The notes: a model not told the origin generated them from the sequence alone. Positions 21,959 to 34,149 are shown, counted from the first letter of the stretch. The stretch is DNA of 64,000 nucleotides from Branchiostoma floridae (GCF_000003815.2 NC_049981.1:9568649-9632648), one strand, 5' to 3'. Translations and numbers: made by a program.

Positions 21959-22419
21959 ATCTCGGAGAATCTTGGCCAATTTATGCTGTAAAAAATCATG
22001 TAAAATGTTTGTTTTAGTTTTAATATGAAGTGAATATAGAATATTAAGATTTATCTGTATACAGGGGTGAACAAGCATTCACACAAATCTTATACAAAAT
22101 GCATGAATCTCCTTGAAAACGTAGGAGTCTTTCGAAAAATTCATGTTATGGAATATGTACAAATCATATGCAAACAGGCCAGCTGCTTGTATGTTTTTAA
22201 TGTTTCTACCGATACTTTGACTTTAGAACCTTGAATGGGCGCATAACATTACAAAGACGTATTTGATAGACTGCGTTTTTCATAATATAGGTATGTTTCA
22301 TATCATGTGTATTTTCATCAGATTCTTATGTTTTTGTATAGTGCTTTATGCATTTTTGAATTTGTGTTAATAGATTTTGTGAAATTCATGCAAATGCTTA
22401 AGCACCCCTTAAATTGGTG

Positions 22420-22425
22420 AATAAA
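22420..22425 (+). promoter_or_regulatory. Polyadenylation signal AATAAA of the aminopeptidase gene
   Basis: AATAAA lies 462 bp after the stop codon in AT-rich DNA. It is the first canonical hexamer noticed downstream, and implies a 3' UTR of roughly 480 bp. Confidence 0.5.
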
Positions 22426-22529
22426 ACTACACCAGAATTTATTTGTTGACTTATAAGGTTGTGGGCTATATAAAGGTCATTTATATGTAAAAAATGTTAT
22501 CATTCATAAAGGTGTATCGTTTTTATATT

Positions 22530-23160
22530 TCAGCCATACCATAGGTATGGTGAAATATATTGTATTCGTAATGTTTCTTTCTTTCTTTCTTTCTTTCTCC
22601 TGTCAAATCTTCAGAACACGGTATCTCCGTTGTTCCTCAACCAAATGACTTGAAATTTGGCACAAGGGTAGAGTGGGCCAATACCCTCGGACGTTTTTTT
22701 CATTTTTTCCATATCTGTCTCTTAAATGATTTTATTAAGGTTTTTGGGTCATCTTAAGACCAAAACTGTATATTTGGGCCCCCTGTACCCTGGTATTATA
22801 ACCGAATGAGCTGAAATTTGGCACAGATGTGCCTTGATAAGTCCCTCATATAGATTCGATATCAGTTTTGGTGTACAGTTTAAGGAAATGCTTTTTTTTG
22901 CGATTTTTTGGTCATTTTTTTACCAAAAAAGGACACTTTTGGCTCCTGTACCTTGGTTTTAGAACCGGATGACCTGAAATTTAGTATAGGAGTGCCCTAG
23001 ACATATGCGCGCATGGATTCAATAACACTTGAGGCATAAAGTACAACAAAATGCTTAATTTTACGATTATTTGGCCATTTTATGACCAAAAAGTAAACTT
23101 TTGGCTCTTGTGCTCTGGTTTTAAAACCAAATGACCTAAATTTTGGTAAAAGGGTGCACT
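22530..23160 (+). repeat. Array of ~160-bp units, first block
   Basis: A recurring motif close to AATGACCTGAAATTTGG(C/T)A appears at about 22644, 22802, 22963 and 23128. Each copy is preceded by 'tgtaccctggttttaaaacc'-like text and followed by a conserved tail. The spacing is 158-165 bp. Copies have diverged substantially. Confidence 0.75.
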
Positions 23161-23421
23161 AGATATTTATTCAAATGACACATGTATAATTTTTGTCATA
23201 GACTACGTCAAAATGATATATTTGGGGATTTATTTGTCATTTTCCAAATGCCAGAGGGGTCAATGACCTTAAGGTCGTTGACCCCCAGCTGCAGATTGCA
23301 CCTACTGGCATATATGTCTATTTAATCTAAGTAGATAGGTAACCAATCACTTAGCCCGAATCTATATCCTAAAGAGGGGGAGGGGGTGGGTGGCAGCCAA
23401 TCAGCGAGCCCGGTGTTATTT

Positions 23422-23900
23422 GGAAGAGTCCATTCTTACACGGAGGGGTTCATTTTTTTTTTAAATTCATCATTGGACTGGTGAAGTCTTTCAGTGGATG
23501 TATTTTTGGACAGGTCTATTTTGCAATTTTACAGAATGTGTGCTGGAAGAGTCTATTCTCGCACGGAGGGGGATTTTTCAAAATTCATATTTTGGACTTT
23601 GGTGACTTCTAGTTTGTCAAAGTCTTTCAGTAGGGTTATTTTTGGACTGGTCTAATTTGCAATTTTACATGGGTGTTCTGGAAGAGTCCATTCTTGCATA
23701 GAGGGGGCTTTTTTAAAAATCCATTTTTTTGGACTTCAGTGATTATGTCAAAGTCTTATTTTAGCGGATGTATTTTTGGACTGCTCTACTTTACATGGAA
23801 GAGTCCATTTTTTGCACACGGAAGGGGGATTTTTTCAAATTCAGTTTTGAACGGGTGATGATTCAAAATTAAATTTTTAGTGGAAGTGTTTTTAGACTGG
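23422..23900 (+). repeat. Tandem array of ~125-bp units
   Basis: Four imperfect units begin GGAAGAGTC(C/T)ATT at 23422, 23545, 23680 and 23797. Each contains CGGAGGGG-like and TTATTTTTGGAC(T)GGTCTA text. It is non-coding. Confidence 0.8.
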
Positions 23901-23929
23901 TCTATTATACCTTTTCATGCACTGGGACC

Positions 23930-24165
23930 TTTTTATATTTCAGCCATACATAGTATGGTGAAATATATTGTATTCGTAATGTTTCTTTCTTTCTTTCTGT
24001 CAATCTTCAAAGTGATTCATCTCCGCCGTTCTTGGACCGAATGACCTGAAATTCGGCACAGGGGTAGAGTGGGCCAATACCTTGATGCTTTTTTTCTCAT
24101 TTTTTTCACATCTGCCTCTAAAATGATTTTATTGAGGTTTTTTGGTCATGTTTTGACCAAAACGG
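23930..24165 (+). repeat. Second copy of the 22530-22760 block
   Basis: ATATTTCAGCCATAC...TATGGTGAAATATATTGTAT and TTTCTTTCTTTCTTTCT match 22530-22610. The following GTAGAGTGGGCCAATACC matches 22667-22684. The two blocks are separated by about 1.4 kb. Confidence 0.8.
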
Positions 24166-25545
24166 TATAATTCCCCCCCCCCCTGTACCCTGGTATTACA
24201 ATTAAATGACCTGAAATTTGGTATAGATAGGCAGTGGATATTTGGTAAAAAGATTCAAGTAAAAGTTTTGACATAAACTACTTTAAAATGATTAATTTTG
24301 GCACTTTTCTGAGGGGAATATGTTTTCTTTTGGCCTCCTGACGTGACCTTCTGTGACCCCGCACAGAGCTCACACCTGTGCGCGTCAGCCAGAGAGATAA
24401 TTGAATCAAAGACCTAGCCAATCAGCGAAGAGGAGGCCAAAGTAATATTCATAAGCGGGGCCTCATGATCCCGTATATAGCAGTGTTCCCGCCAGAATTT
24501 TTTTACAGCGTTGGGGGCCCCAGGGGGAGCGAGCCAGCCTGAAGCCCTCGCATTTTAGACTATTCAGAAGGTTTTATATTGTATCAGTTCTTAGGGGCAT
24601 ATCTATTATAATCGCAGCAGTCACTTAACTTTTCTTAATGAGTTTAGCGTAACAGTATTTCAGGTCAAACCGTCAAAGGCAACTAAAAACAAACTTTAAC
24701 GTTACTGAGTTCAACAGTACCTATAACTTGTCATCCGAAGTTGAAACGCTAGCGATGGTATTTTCGCTGCGCTGTTAGCTCCGTGCGACTGTTGTTGACG
24801 GTCTTAGAACAATATATTTTGCCCCCCCCCCCCCCCCCGTACCCTGGTATTACAAGTGAATGACCTAACATTTGGTATAGATAGGCATAAGACAGTTGGG
24901 AAAATGATCCAAGTAAAATTTTTGGCATAAAGTACTGCAAAAGGCTTAATTACAGCACTTTTTTGAGGGGAAATTGGTTTTCTTTCGTTCTTCATGCCGT
25001 GACCTTTCGGACGTTCACCCCACAGAGCCGACATCTGCACCTGCGTCTTGCCGGCAGGAAGAGTTAATTCAATCAATGGTTCAGCCAATCAGCGAAGAGG
25101 AAAGCGACCACACAATACGGTAACTTGAAGACTCAGGCTGTACAGACTTCTCGCCAGGGTTTTTTCAAAGCGTCGGACAGGGGTCCGGGGGCCGCCGAAT
25201 GTCCCTGGCGGGGTCCAGGGGCAGGGCCACGGTAGGGGGGACCCAGGTGTGCGAAGCCCCCCCGGAAGCTCTTGCATTTCCTATTGAGAAGGCTTCTTTT
25301 ATCAGTTTTTTAGGGCCATATCTACGATGATCGTAGTAGTCACTTACTTCTTCAGCAGTTTGACTTAAAACTATTTCGGGTCAAAGCTTCAAAGACAACT
25401 AAAACCTCATAAACAACAAACTTTACTTAGCTTAACGGTACTTGTAAATATTGTCCGGGTTGCCATCCTTAGTTGAAGCGCTTATTTATAGCGCTATTAT
25501 CTTCGCTGCGCCGTTAGCCGCCGTGCGACTTTTGTTGACGGTCTG
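24165..25545 (+). repeat. ~690-bp tandem duplication (two units)
   Basis: Unit A (about 24165-24825) and unit B (about 24826-25545) align along their length. Each starts with a C-run plus GTACCCTGGTATTACAA. Each contains CCAATCAGCGAAGAGGA and a block with CCCTCGCATTT or CTCTTGCATTT. Each ends GTGCGACT(G/T)TTGTTGACGG. The units are clearly diverged, so this is not a recent copy. Confidence 0.8.
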
Positions 25546-27840
25546 ATATCCCTACGTCGCCGCCTCACTGATATTCCCACGGAAATGTTTCAAGAAAAAT
25601 GCCTGGCAAAAAACGCTGTTTTGCGTCAAATTCTATTCGATAAAACATGTGGGACTCAGTGTTACAGTCTAAATATTTTGTAGAAGCACCGCTGTGGGAA
25701 AGAAGGTCCAAGCAATGTAATACATCACGTAGCATGAAGTTCACTGTCAACTGGCACACGACTGTTTGAAACTCTACGTCTAATCAACAGCCGTGTTTGA
25801 TTGATAGCCGGCGGCCCTTTGATCAAGTCGGCGAATTAAGGTGCGTTAGTTAGACAGTTTGCGTTTAGTTTTGATACGTAATTATAAGTTAGACAGTGGC
25901 GAGAATGATTGTTTTCTCATCAATATTTCTCTTCAGAATCATTTGAACTTAATTGTACATGTACATCTAAACAATTGGCTTACCTGTGCAATGTTTATAT
26001 GAGTAAAGATCAGTGTACTGAAATGATGTGTAACGTATTGCTCCTAGTCAATATATCAGCATTTTCTCTATAGTGACCACCTGTCTATAGTGGCCACATT
26101 TCTATCACTGGACTGGAAAGAAAGCTGCTGTATTTTCTCCAGAGCCAATGTAGGTGTTTCCTGTGCTGTTGTACTTTGAACATTCAAAGTGTAAGTAACT
26201 TTGAACTGCCAGAGTTTCAGCCCAATAAAACACTCTCAGCGCCAGGGTATGAACAGACTGACCTCCGAAATGAAATCCTCGAACAAGGTTCAATCGTATC
26301 TTCCGGGTCTGGCAGGAAGTTGTTAAACTAAAATAAGATTAGGCTCGATGGCTGATTGCATACAAAGTAAAACAGTTCAGTTTTACAGCTTGAAGAAAAC
26401 AAACGCTCCTACTACACAGTACCTACACGTGATTGATAATTATCAAATCGTATGCCCTACTTGAATAAAAAAGTTCACTGCAATAATAAATGTACCCACC
26501 TCACAAGGAGCTTATACTTTTTTATACTTACACCTAGTTATCGTACTGAAAATTGTTAATGACCTTACATGAAGTCATTCAACAATTTTCAGTCATGATG
26601 AAAATTTTCTGAATGGAAGGTGTGATTATTGTCATTTTCTGAAAAATAGAAGCAAGCTCTGTTTTGACCTGGAATCAATTCACAATACTAGTCCACTTTG
26701 GGGGATAATGTACTGTTAAGATGTTCCATTTTTGCGCAGGGGTGATTTGGAACAGTCCAATGTTGCGTGGGAAGGGGTATGGCTGAAATATGCTGTATTT
26801 GCTCTCAAGCAAATGTCGGCCTTTCTAGTTCTCTGTTGTTTTTCTGCTGACTCACTGTATATTGCCAACAACACAACATGGCAGAATCTCGTAGCCTACA
26901 TTGTAATGATTTGGAGAAGTATTGGCTTTGAACAGCATTTTTGTGATGCTACTTTAAGTAAAAAGGCCGGTGTTCGCTGCATGTTATCCGCTGGCTTTTT
27001 TTTTTACAAATGGCTCAGAATATCTGGAGTCTACTGGAGCGGAAGTTGATATTGTGAAAAAATAAATTATGAAACTTTCTTTGGATTTTTCTTTGGATAT
27101 GTGTAGTAGTGCCCAGGAATTCTTCACAGTCTCCCTCCCGGCTACAAGAATCCACTTTATATACCAGTTGAGAAAATGCCTAATCTCACGTTTCCAGTTG
27201 GCCGTAAAATGCTCTAGAAAATCATGTTTTACGTACATGTAATAAGTTTTTACATTTCTTTGCTCAAGTTAAACAGATTACATGAGACCCAGTGCCATTA
27301 GCAATTCTGGAGAATTCTGGCTCTACACCAGGATTCTGGCCATTCTGGGAACCTGAGCTAAAATTCTCCAGAATTTGCTTTCTTCGTGGAGACATCAAAT
27401 TGCATTCTACATATTGATAACCTTTTAATATACCATACTTGTAAATGTTAATTCATTTGGTTGATCAATTTTCAAATGATTAAGGTTTGTCCGGAATTAA
27501 ACTGGAAGCACGTGTTAGATATAAACACACACATATATATACTGAAAAATAGGTAAATGCATAAAAGATTGCTTTGTTATCAGAAAAAATACTGAAACCA
27601 ATTATAAGCCCCAGTATACCTGATTGTAAGGTTATATTTACAGATATTACGAATGTAAGATTTATTTTATATTTCTATATTGGCCGTACAAAGGTCACTA
27701 CATGAATTTTGGTTTTGTCTGTAAATCTTCTTTTTGTCAGTAAAGCTTTTTTTATTCTTAAAGATAATTTCGGGAAGATGTCTTTAGCTTTGACTACAGA
27801 AACCCGAGAATTGACCACACGATTTATGTATGTTGGACGT
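25546..27840. other. Intergenic, mostly unassigned
   Basis: It includes a 49-bp hairpin at 26545-26593, repeated TTCTGGAGAATTCTGG-type text at 27300-27380, and a dispersed repeat copy at 27555-27750 (see 15160-15340). No exon could be supported. Confidence 0.5.
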
Positions 27841-27877
27841 AATTGTTTATTCGTCGTCGTGGTGGTTCTCCCGTCGT

Positions 27878-28264
27878 TTACGACGGATGAGCGTCTCTGA
27901 CACCTTGTCTTGGCAAATGTGTATGAAGTCCAGTCCTAGCTTTCCTCGCTGCTCTCTTCTTCTTCAAGTTAGCAGTCCGGCCAGTTTCAAATGCTCTAAC
28001 CGCAGCATGACACTTGTTTCTCCATGAACTTCTGTTCTGGGAGTCAGTTTCCCAGGCGCAAAAGTTAATCTGACATTTTTTCAGGTTGCTCTTGAGGTAG
28101 TCCTTGAAACGGAGACAGGGGCGTCCTACACGACGGTTACCTTCCTTGAGTTTCCCGTAGAAGAGGGACTTTGGGATACGGGAGTTGTCCATGCGCACAA
28201 GATGCCCTGCCCAGCGCAGGTTGACCTTGAGCAACACTGCTTCAATACTTGTTAAGTCTTGAAG
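27878..28264 (-). pseudogene. Relic of a non-LTR retrotransposon (LINE) reverse transcriptase, C-terminal end
   Basis: The reverse strand reads LQDLTSIEAVLLKVNLRWAG, then HLVRMDNSRIPKSLFYGKLK, then GRPCLRFKDYLKSNLKKC and a WETDSQNRSSWR stretch. This is the familiar tail found after the RT domain of many animal LINEs ('LRWaGHv.RM...RiPk...yg.l..G.R..GrP..R.kD..k.dL'). The frame stays open here for about 129 codons, but no RT core (YADD box) is visible upstream. It is a 5'-truncated dead copy. Assignment to a specific clade was not possible. Confidence 0.75.
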
Positions 28265-30144
28265 CAGACTTGTTAAGATTTGTTAAGAATTGTTTATTAG
28301 GAAGTAGAATTTGTACGAGTTATTTTGCATTTACATTTTGGAGTAGACCATACAAAAGTCGCTGCACAATTTTTTGTTGTTGCCAATAAGTTTTTTTTTT
28401 CTTTCTTATAACGTTAACAAACACGTTAAGCCGGTATCTAATTGGAATGAGTGGATTTGCACCAAATTGAGATTATTTTTGAATTTCAAAAAGAGACGAA
28501 AAGCATCAAACATTCTTTTATCTATTTACTTGTTTATTAAGTTTTAAATTTGTGGAAGGATTGACATAACAGGTGACCTTTGATCCACTCACACCGGGAA
28601 GGACCTCTACTCTTTTCGATAAGCGTGACCGTGGCTGGTTCTTTTACGTGCTCGAGGTATGGCTCTCCCCGAACACGGGCCTCCCTTTTATCGCTCTATA
28701 TCGACATGGCCCTCCTAGTATTTGATGCACGCATTTAAGCCTATTATGCTGTATGAACGCGAAATTTGAAGCAAGGCTAATTTAAAGACAATTGTTTAGT
28801 TGAATAATCGTATTTGTGTTTACATCTACAATATCATTCATTCTTAAACACGTACTGATAGCCTGTAAATAAATATTGATGGTCAAACGATAACTATGTA
28901 ATTCAACGATATAGTTATCCCATTTAGCTATATGAAAATAAACCCATTCACTGTAGACACCTGAAAAGCAATAAAAATGTATATTCCTCTTTTTTTAGAT
29001 TAACCAACTATACCTGAACCAATACAATCCTACGTTTTCACCATCAAAAAAAAGCAAGAAGACAATTCTATATGCTAGACAACAACGCAAGAGCTCATGT
29101 GTCTGTTTGCAAACATGTCTTTTTTTAGAGATGTACTTAGCTCTATTGGGAAAAACTGTACTCTGAAGGATTTTATTCCATGCTAAAAGTTCTTCTACTT
29201 CGAAAGCCGGTTTGATCCCCCTCCGACCCGTAACTGCATGCCGAGGGCTAATTGCATAACCATAAGTTGAAGTCATGACACAGAAAATGCCTTCGGGATC
29301 GAAGGGTCCAGGTGGGGCATCTTTACAAACAAGTTGTCTGCACTTCAGCATCTAGCCGGTAGCACTCTCCCAGTAACACCTGTACCGACAACACAAACGC
29401 CAGGCATTTCCTCCAACACTTCGTTACCTCTACTCCAAAAGTAAGTTCACAATTCTCGATCTATCTACCATTCCGGGGTTTTAAGGTTCTCGGACCCATC
29501 TAACGTTTTAGACCGAAAGCTTCTTGTGTAGACTGCTGTAATAGTAAAAAGGTAAGTATGATACATGTAATGTTATATGACTTTGTACTTTGTACTGTGA
29601 ACGTCTTTAAAGTTGATCATATTTTTTTTCTCTATGTGCCGGGTGTTGGGTACTGCCTCTGTGAACTTTTCTCATTGAGTTTTCTCAGCGAATGCCCACA
29701 CATGCTAGCCCCGTGGCCGGCAGTCAAGTGACCCAGTAAAAAAAGACATGGCCAGCAAAGGTGTAATACGGGCCCAAAAAAAAGACGATAAAAGGCCCCA
29801 GAGAGCCTGCTATGGAGGCTACACAAATGCCCACTCTGGAGTTGTCCGTGCTGCACGGACCTATTTTTTTGCTCGGAATATGTCCACGCTGTGCTTCCAT
29901 GTATTAATCCTGAGTTTCAATCCAACCCATCGATGGAGACTCGGATCCAAGGGTTAAGGGCTTTGGTTGGGGAAGTGAAATACGGGGGTAATTTTGGAGA
30001 CTGCTTGGATTTTTCTCTCTCCGACCCAACCAACCAACTTGTTATGTCAACATGAAGAAGTATCGACACTCTATTGCGCGACTTCGACGCGGAAACCCAT
30101 CTAACTCATATATGGATGAACCATTGAGTGCTATCCCCTAATGC
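28265..30144. other. Intergenic with SINE-like fragments
   Basis: 28560-28700 carries a fragment (GATCCACTCACACCGGGAAG ... ACGTGCTCGAGGTATGGCTC) shared with 16390 and 20900. 28300-28390 resembles part of the 15160/27555 repeat. Nothing coding was recognised. Confidence 0.45.
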
Positions 30145-30277
30145 GGTATTCTTCAAGCAGAGGTTTTGTCGCGCGGACAGTAGTGGCCGGGATTTTTACA
30201 CGCTCAGCCCCTCGAGCGAGCCGGTAAAAATCCCGGCAACTACTGTTCCCGCGCCCGACCTCTGCTTGAAGAATACC
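30145..30277. mobile_element. 133-bp palindromic foldback element
   Basis: GGTATTCTTCAAGCAGAGG at 30145 is perfectly mirrored by CCTCTGCTTGAAGAATACC ending at 30277. Inner arms share ACAGTAGT/ACTACTGT and GCCGGGATTTTTAC/GTAAAAATCCCGGC. The loop is at about 30203-30222 (CAGCCCCTCGAG). Confidence 0.85.
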
Positions 30278-30462
30278 AAAGCGGTAGGTTAATAACAAAC
30301 ACACACAGGCAAGCGAAACTAAACTGCTTCGGCACATAGACTTGCAAAAACGTCATCTCACTCTGCTATACACAACACAAACTGAGAAACAAAATCTATG
30401 ACAGAACGACACCAAACAGGGCCGGGAAACGCTGTCCCATACTACTAGACTACTAAGTACAT

Positions 30463-31679
30463 CCTTCAAAAATAATGCCAGTTGTTTTATAACAAGCTCA
30501 TTTTTTTCACCAAATGAGATTTGACACAAAGGTAAAGGGATACATTTTCTTGAGACTTGAAATATCTCAATATTTGTTGTCTAGATTATCTACAATGACT
30601 GATTGAGTTGTTTTTAAATTGACCACACCCTTGGAAGTCCGCCGGGAGCTACTTACCAGCGCAATTATAGTGTACTTAAAAAATCCCTGACCAACTTTTA
30701 GCTATTGTATTAGACTGAAACTGCAAATATATAAAATGCATATCTCTTAAACAGCCATATGCTTATTTTCACTTTTGAAATCCAGTCAGGTTTTATTTTT
30801 TCGTTGTTGTTGTGGAGTATGAGTCACGTATTCGGCTACGAGTCCAAATGCCATTAATACCTCGCTTCATCTTAAGGCCACAACAAGTAAATTTTATGGA
30901 TGGCATCCTAAGCAGATGAGATAGCGCGAAAAAAAACAAGATGGGTAAATTTTCAAAATAGGCACCATAAACGTCATTACAAGATTTGAAGTGACAAAAC
31001 GTGGCATCACAACTAACAAGGCATTCATTCCTGTATTAACGAAGTGAACTAGCGTAGTAAAAGTGATACTACTACTAGTGTGGTACACTGTTATCACTTG
31101 CCAAACTGGCAACTACAGATCACTACAGTCATGGATGCCATATTGGTGGCACGTTTACAACTATCCAACAAGTTTCGCTTTTGCAACTACAGTCATGGCT
31201 ACTTCCCTAATGTCATTTATACAAGTATGATTATTAGGCTACAACACAACACGTTTGTCTATTTTGGTCCATCTGACCATCCCCGAAGAGGACAATTTTT
31301 TTCTGAAATCAGGCACAAATTAATGAGCGCGCTGATGCCATCCATAGAATTTATTTGCTGTGGCCTAACAGCTGTAAAAGAGGGGATCGATATGCAATCT
31401 ATGGAGACGTCTATCATTCTAAATGTGTGATTTCAGCTTGCTACAGAAAAATTGTAAGTTGGTCAGATGTAGAGGAACTAATCTTCTGACAGACGTCCAG
31501 AAATTAAGTCAAAAATTTTGAAATTAACTCAGTCTCTCATAAAAACTTGCACAACAAATTGAGATATTTCAATCTCAAGAAGATATATCCATTTACCTTT
31601 GTGCCAAATTCAGTCATCTCATTTGATGAAAAAAATGAGCTTGTTATAAAATTCACCGATGACATTACTTTTGGGATTG
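30463..31679. mobile_element. ~1.2-kb long inverted repeat (foldback element)
   Basis: The left arm contains TTTTATAACAAGCTCATTTT, CACAAAGGTAAA and GAAATATCTCAAT. The right arm holds the reverse complements at about 31550-31660. Complementarity resumes further in: AAGGCCACAACAAGTAAATT near 30875 against TTTATTTGCTGTGGCCTAA near 31350. Arms reach about 400-500 bp with interruptions, and the loop is about 300 bp. No transposase frame was seen. Confidence 0.75.
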
Positions 31680-32006
31680 TAGCCCAGCAAGGACCATTGT
31701 AGCCCAACCTTCAGCCTTCTCCGATTATTTGTAACAAGACATAAATTTATACCATATCTGTATCTGGAACGTTACATAAAATAAATGCCTGTCGGCATAA
31801 CAATCCTGCTTCGCAGACACGTGGCTTTTCGAAAATCATAGTTTGCTTTTCTTGTGATGATATGCTATCAAGAAAAAATGCCATCAGACAAAAATCATAT
31901 CATAAACATTATATCATAAGCCTGCCTTTCTGTTCGAGTTTTCCCTATGGTTACGGCTATGGTAAACTGACCCAAGACAGGCGATCGCGAGAGATGAGAT
32001 CTGATC

Positions 32007-32895
32007 TAACATCCATTGGCATAATACCGGTCGGTTTACTGCAATTTCTCAAGCAATGCTAATTTGGCAAATGATCAACGCATCATTTTCTCCAGTTACA
32101 TGTTGCTGTTACAGCTTACCTTTGCCACTTCTTCTGCGTAAATTATTTTGTCTCTCTGGTCCTGCTAAAAACATAATATCGTAATTGGAACACACCGCGG
32201 AATTGCACGGAGAACGGGCGCGTGGTTGGAAGGGGGTGCACTATACCGGTCGAACGAAACACGGCACAATTAACTGCCGCTATGTACCTTTATTCATCCT
32301 CTGTTGTTCCTTTCTTTCCTGTTAGTAGTTGCACAAAACAAAAATCTGCATGAGCATACAAAAAGTCATGAGAAAATGGGCGTATACTGACAAGAATTTT
32401 CATTCAATTTTGGTCCGTCACAACCGCTATGACGTAAAACTTTACTGCTGGCCGTAGCATTAAAAATGGCGGGAAAATGGCGGCGTACGTTCAATTTGAC
32501 CCATTCAGCCGTAGATCCGGGCTATTATGCAACGGTTCCTCACACTTTTACACGAGTTGTAGGTCACCAAAAGAAATTCAAGATTGCTGTTGAATCATGC
32601 TCGTCTTGTGCCGTGAGCACATGTGATTATTATCTACAAATCTGGCGATGAACGTGACAGTGTGTTTGTCCCACGACGAGCTCGCCTGCCCCGAAAATGA
32701 CCTGAAAACTTTTGGCCTTGTTGTCTTCGAATGCATTGTTATCGATGCTTTGTAAATTATGTATTGGACACCTAGATGTCTGAAGTGTGCATACCTCAGA
32801 AATAACTATTGTTGCATGTGTAGATCTCTTTAAGTTCCACTATTTTTAATCGACCGGTATAAGGCTTATGACCGGTATTATGCCAATGCATGTTA
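32007..32895. mobile_element. Candidate ~0.9-kb TIR element
   Basis: TAACATCCATTGGCATAATA plus CCGGTC at 32007-32032 is mirrored with one mismatch at 32870-32895. The interior includes a further ACCGGTCGA / TCGACCGGT pair (about 32244 and 32849). A 61-codon open frame at 32466-32651 is not recognisable. Confidence 0.6.
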
Positions 32896-33549
32896 ATTAT
32901 TAACCCACGTGTATGTAGCCATCAAATACATGCATCACCTGTGCGTGAAACTGGATCTGCCACGTGGAAAACATTGCCTTAAAGGCAGGCTCTTCTACGG
33001 GCGCTTGTTCTCGGGTTGCTTCAGTGAACAGTTGTAACTGATATAGTTTCCTTTTTCGTCAACATCGACAATATCAGGGGAAACTAGAATCATGACCACA
33101 TGCTAAAAATCTATGAATCTTTAAATTCATCAGTAGAAAAAAAAATGGCCGTAATGTCTGCTATGGGGGCAATAAAAATCGTACGACGATGGAGAAACTT
33201 TGAACATGTTCAAAATCCATTTCAGCTCTATTTTCGTCATAGGAGGCTCCCCGATTTACTATGATTTACCTGCGATTGATGCAGGTACGCTCTTATGACC
33301 TCATCGGACGATGCGCTACGATCTTTGTGACAACGGTTTTATATAATATTTTTATTTAAACCATTGCTTCCGATTCTTCCCCGACTTACGACGTACTGCG
33401 CTTATACCAAGCATAAAACCTCCATCGCAGTCAATCGTACGATTCTTGTGACCGGGGCCTAAGGAAGATGACATTGTCAGAACAGACAGAAATGTCAGAC
33501 AGTTGTGTGATAACAGAAATACTTCGGAACCACTAGAGCAACATATTTT

Positions 33550-33811
33550 TGACTACCTGTTGTATTCGTGCTTGTTGATTTCGGAATAAACGCCACAGTT
33601 AGTGTGCCATTGAGCCTCCGTCTGGTGAGATTAAGTCTTACTGAGGTGGCCCAATGTGCTTGAATCGTTCAAATGCAGTCCCGTTCCTCGTCCCTAGACA
33701 TTAGAACAATTATGTGCCCTGTGTCAGTTTCCCCCGTGATGTTTGTCCCGTAGTGAGAGTGCGGGTACATTCGTAACTAGACTTGAACTTGAACAAGTCC
33801 TACCACTGTGG
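33550..33811 (+). promoter_or_regulatory. Probable 5' UTR exon and promoter area of the decarboxylase gene
   Basis: A strong donor (G|GTAAGTG) at 33811/33812 pairs with the acceptor TTGTTCCAG at 33940, implying a 129-bp intron in the 5' UTR. The exact transcription start cannot be read from sequence alone. Confidence 0.45.
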
Positions 33812-33960
33812 GTAAGTGAAGACCGTTACACGAATAGTTGTGAACGCACAAACATACAGGAAACCGAAAAAGATACCTCCATTTTCGCGGGGATAACTAC
33901 TTTCTGGATGGGTCTCTAATGCCTTGTTTGATTGTTCCAGATCACCACAGAGAGATCACC

Positions 33961-34149
33961 ATGTCCAGTGAAGTAGTCTTTGACTTTGACTATCTAACTC
34001 GTCTGGAGGACTCTTCCAGGAAACTGGAGTCCTCCCCGCAAGAACGATTCGAGATGATGCTAAAGGCCCAGAGGGAGGTAGACACCTACCTGGAGCAGCT
34101 GAACCTGGACCATCCCATGGGATGGGTGATACCGCCTGAAGAAACACAG
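33961..34149 (+). CDS. Decarboxylase exon 1 (start)
   Basis: The exon encodes [20 protein letters not shown] and then charged helices ending [10 protein letters not shown]. It is 63 codons, donor CAG|GTAAGT, phase 0. An in-frame ATG further up (33919) lies before the splice acceptor, so it should not be used. Confidence 0.85.

Noticed and set aside
26732-27049. 105-codon frame with a CDATLS phrase hinting at a BTB domain
   Set aside because: The rest lacks BTB motifs and the context is repeat-rich intergenic DNA. Judged chance.
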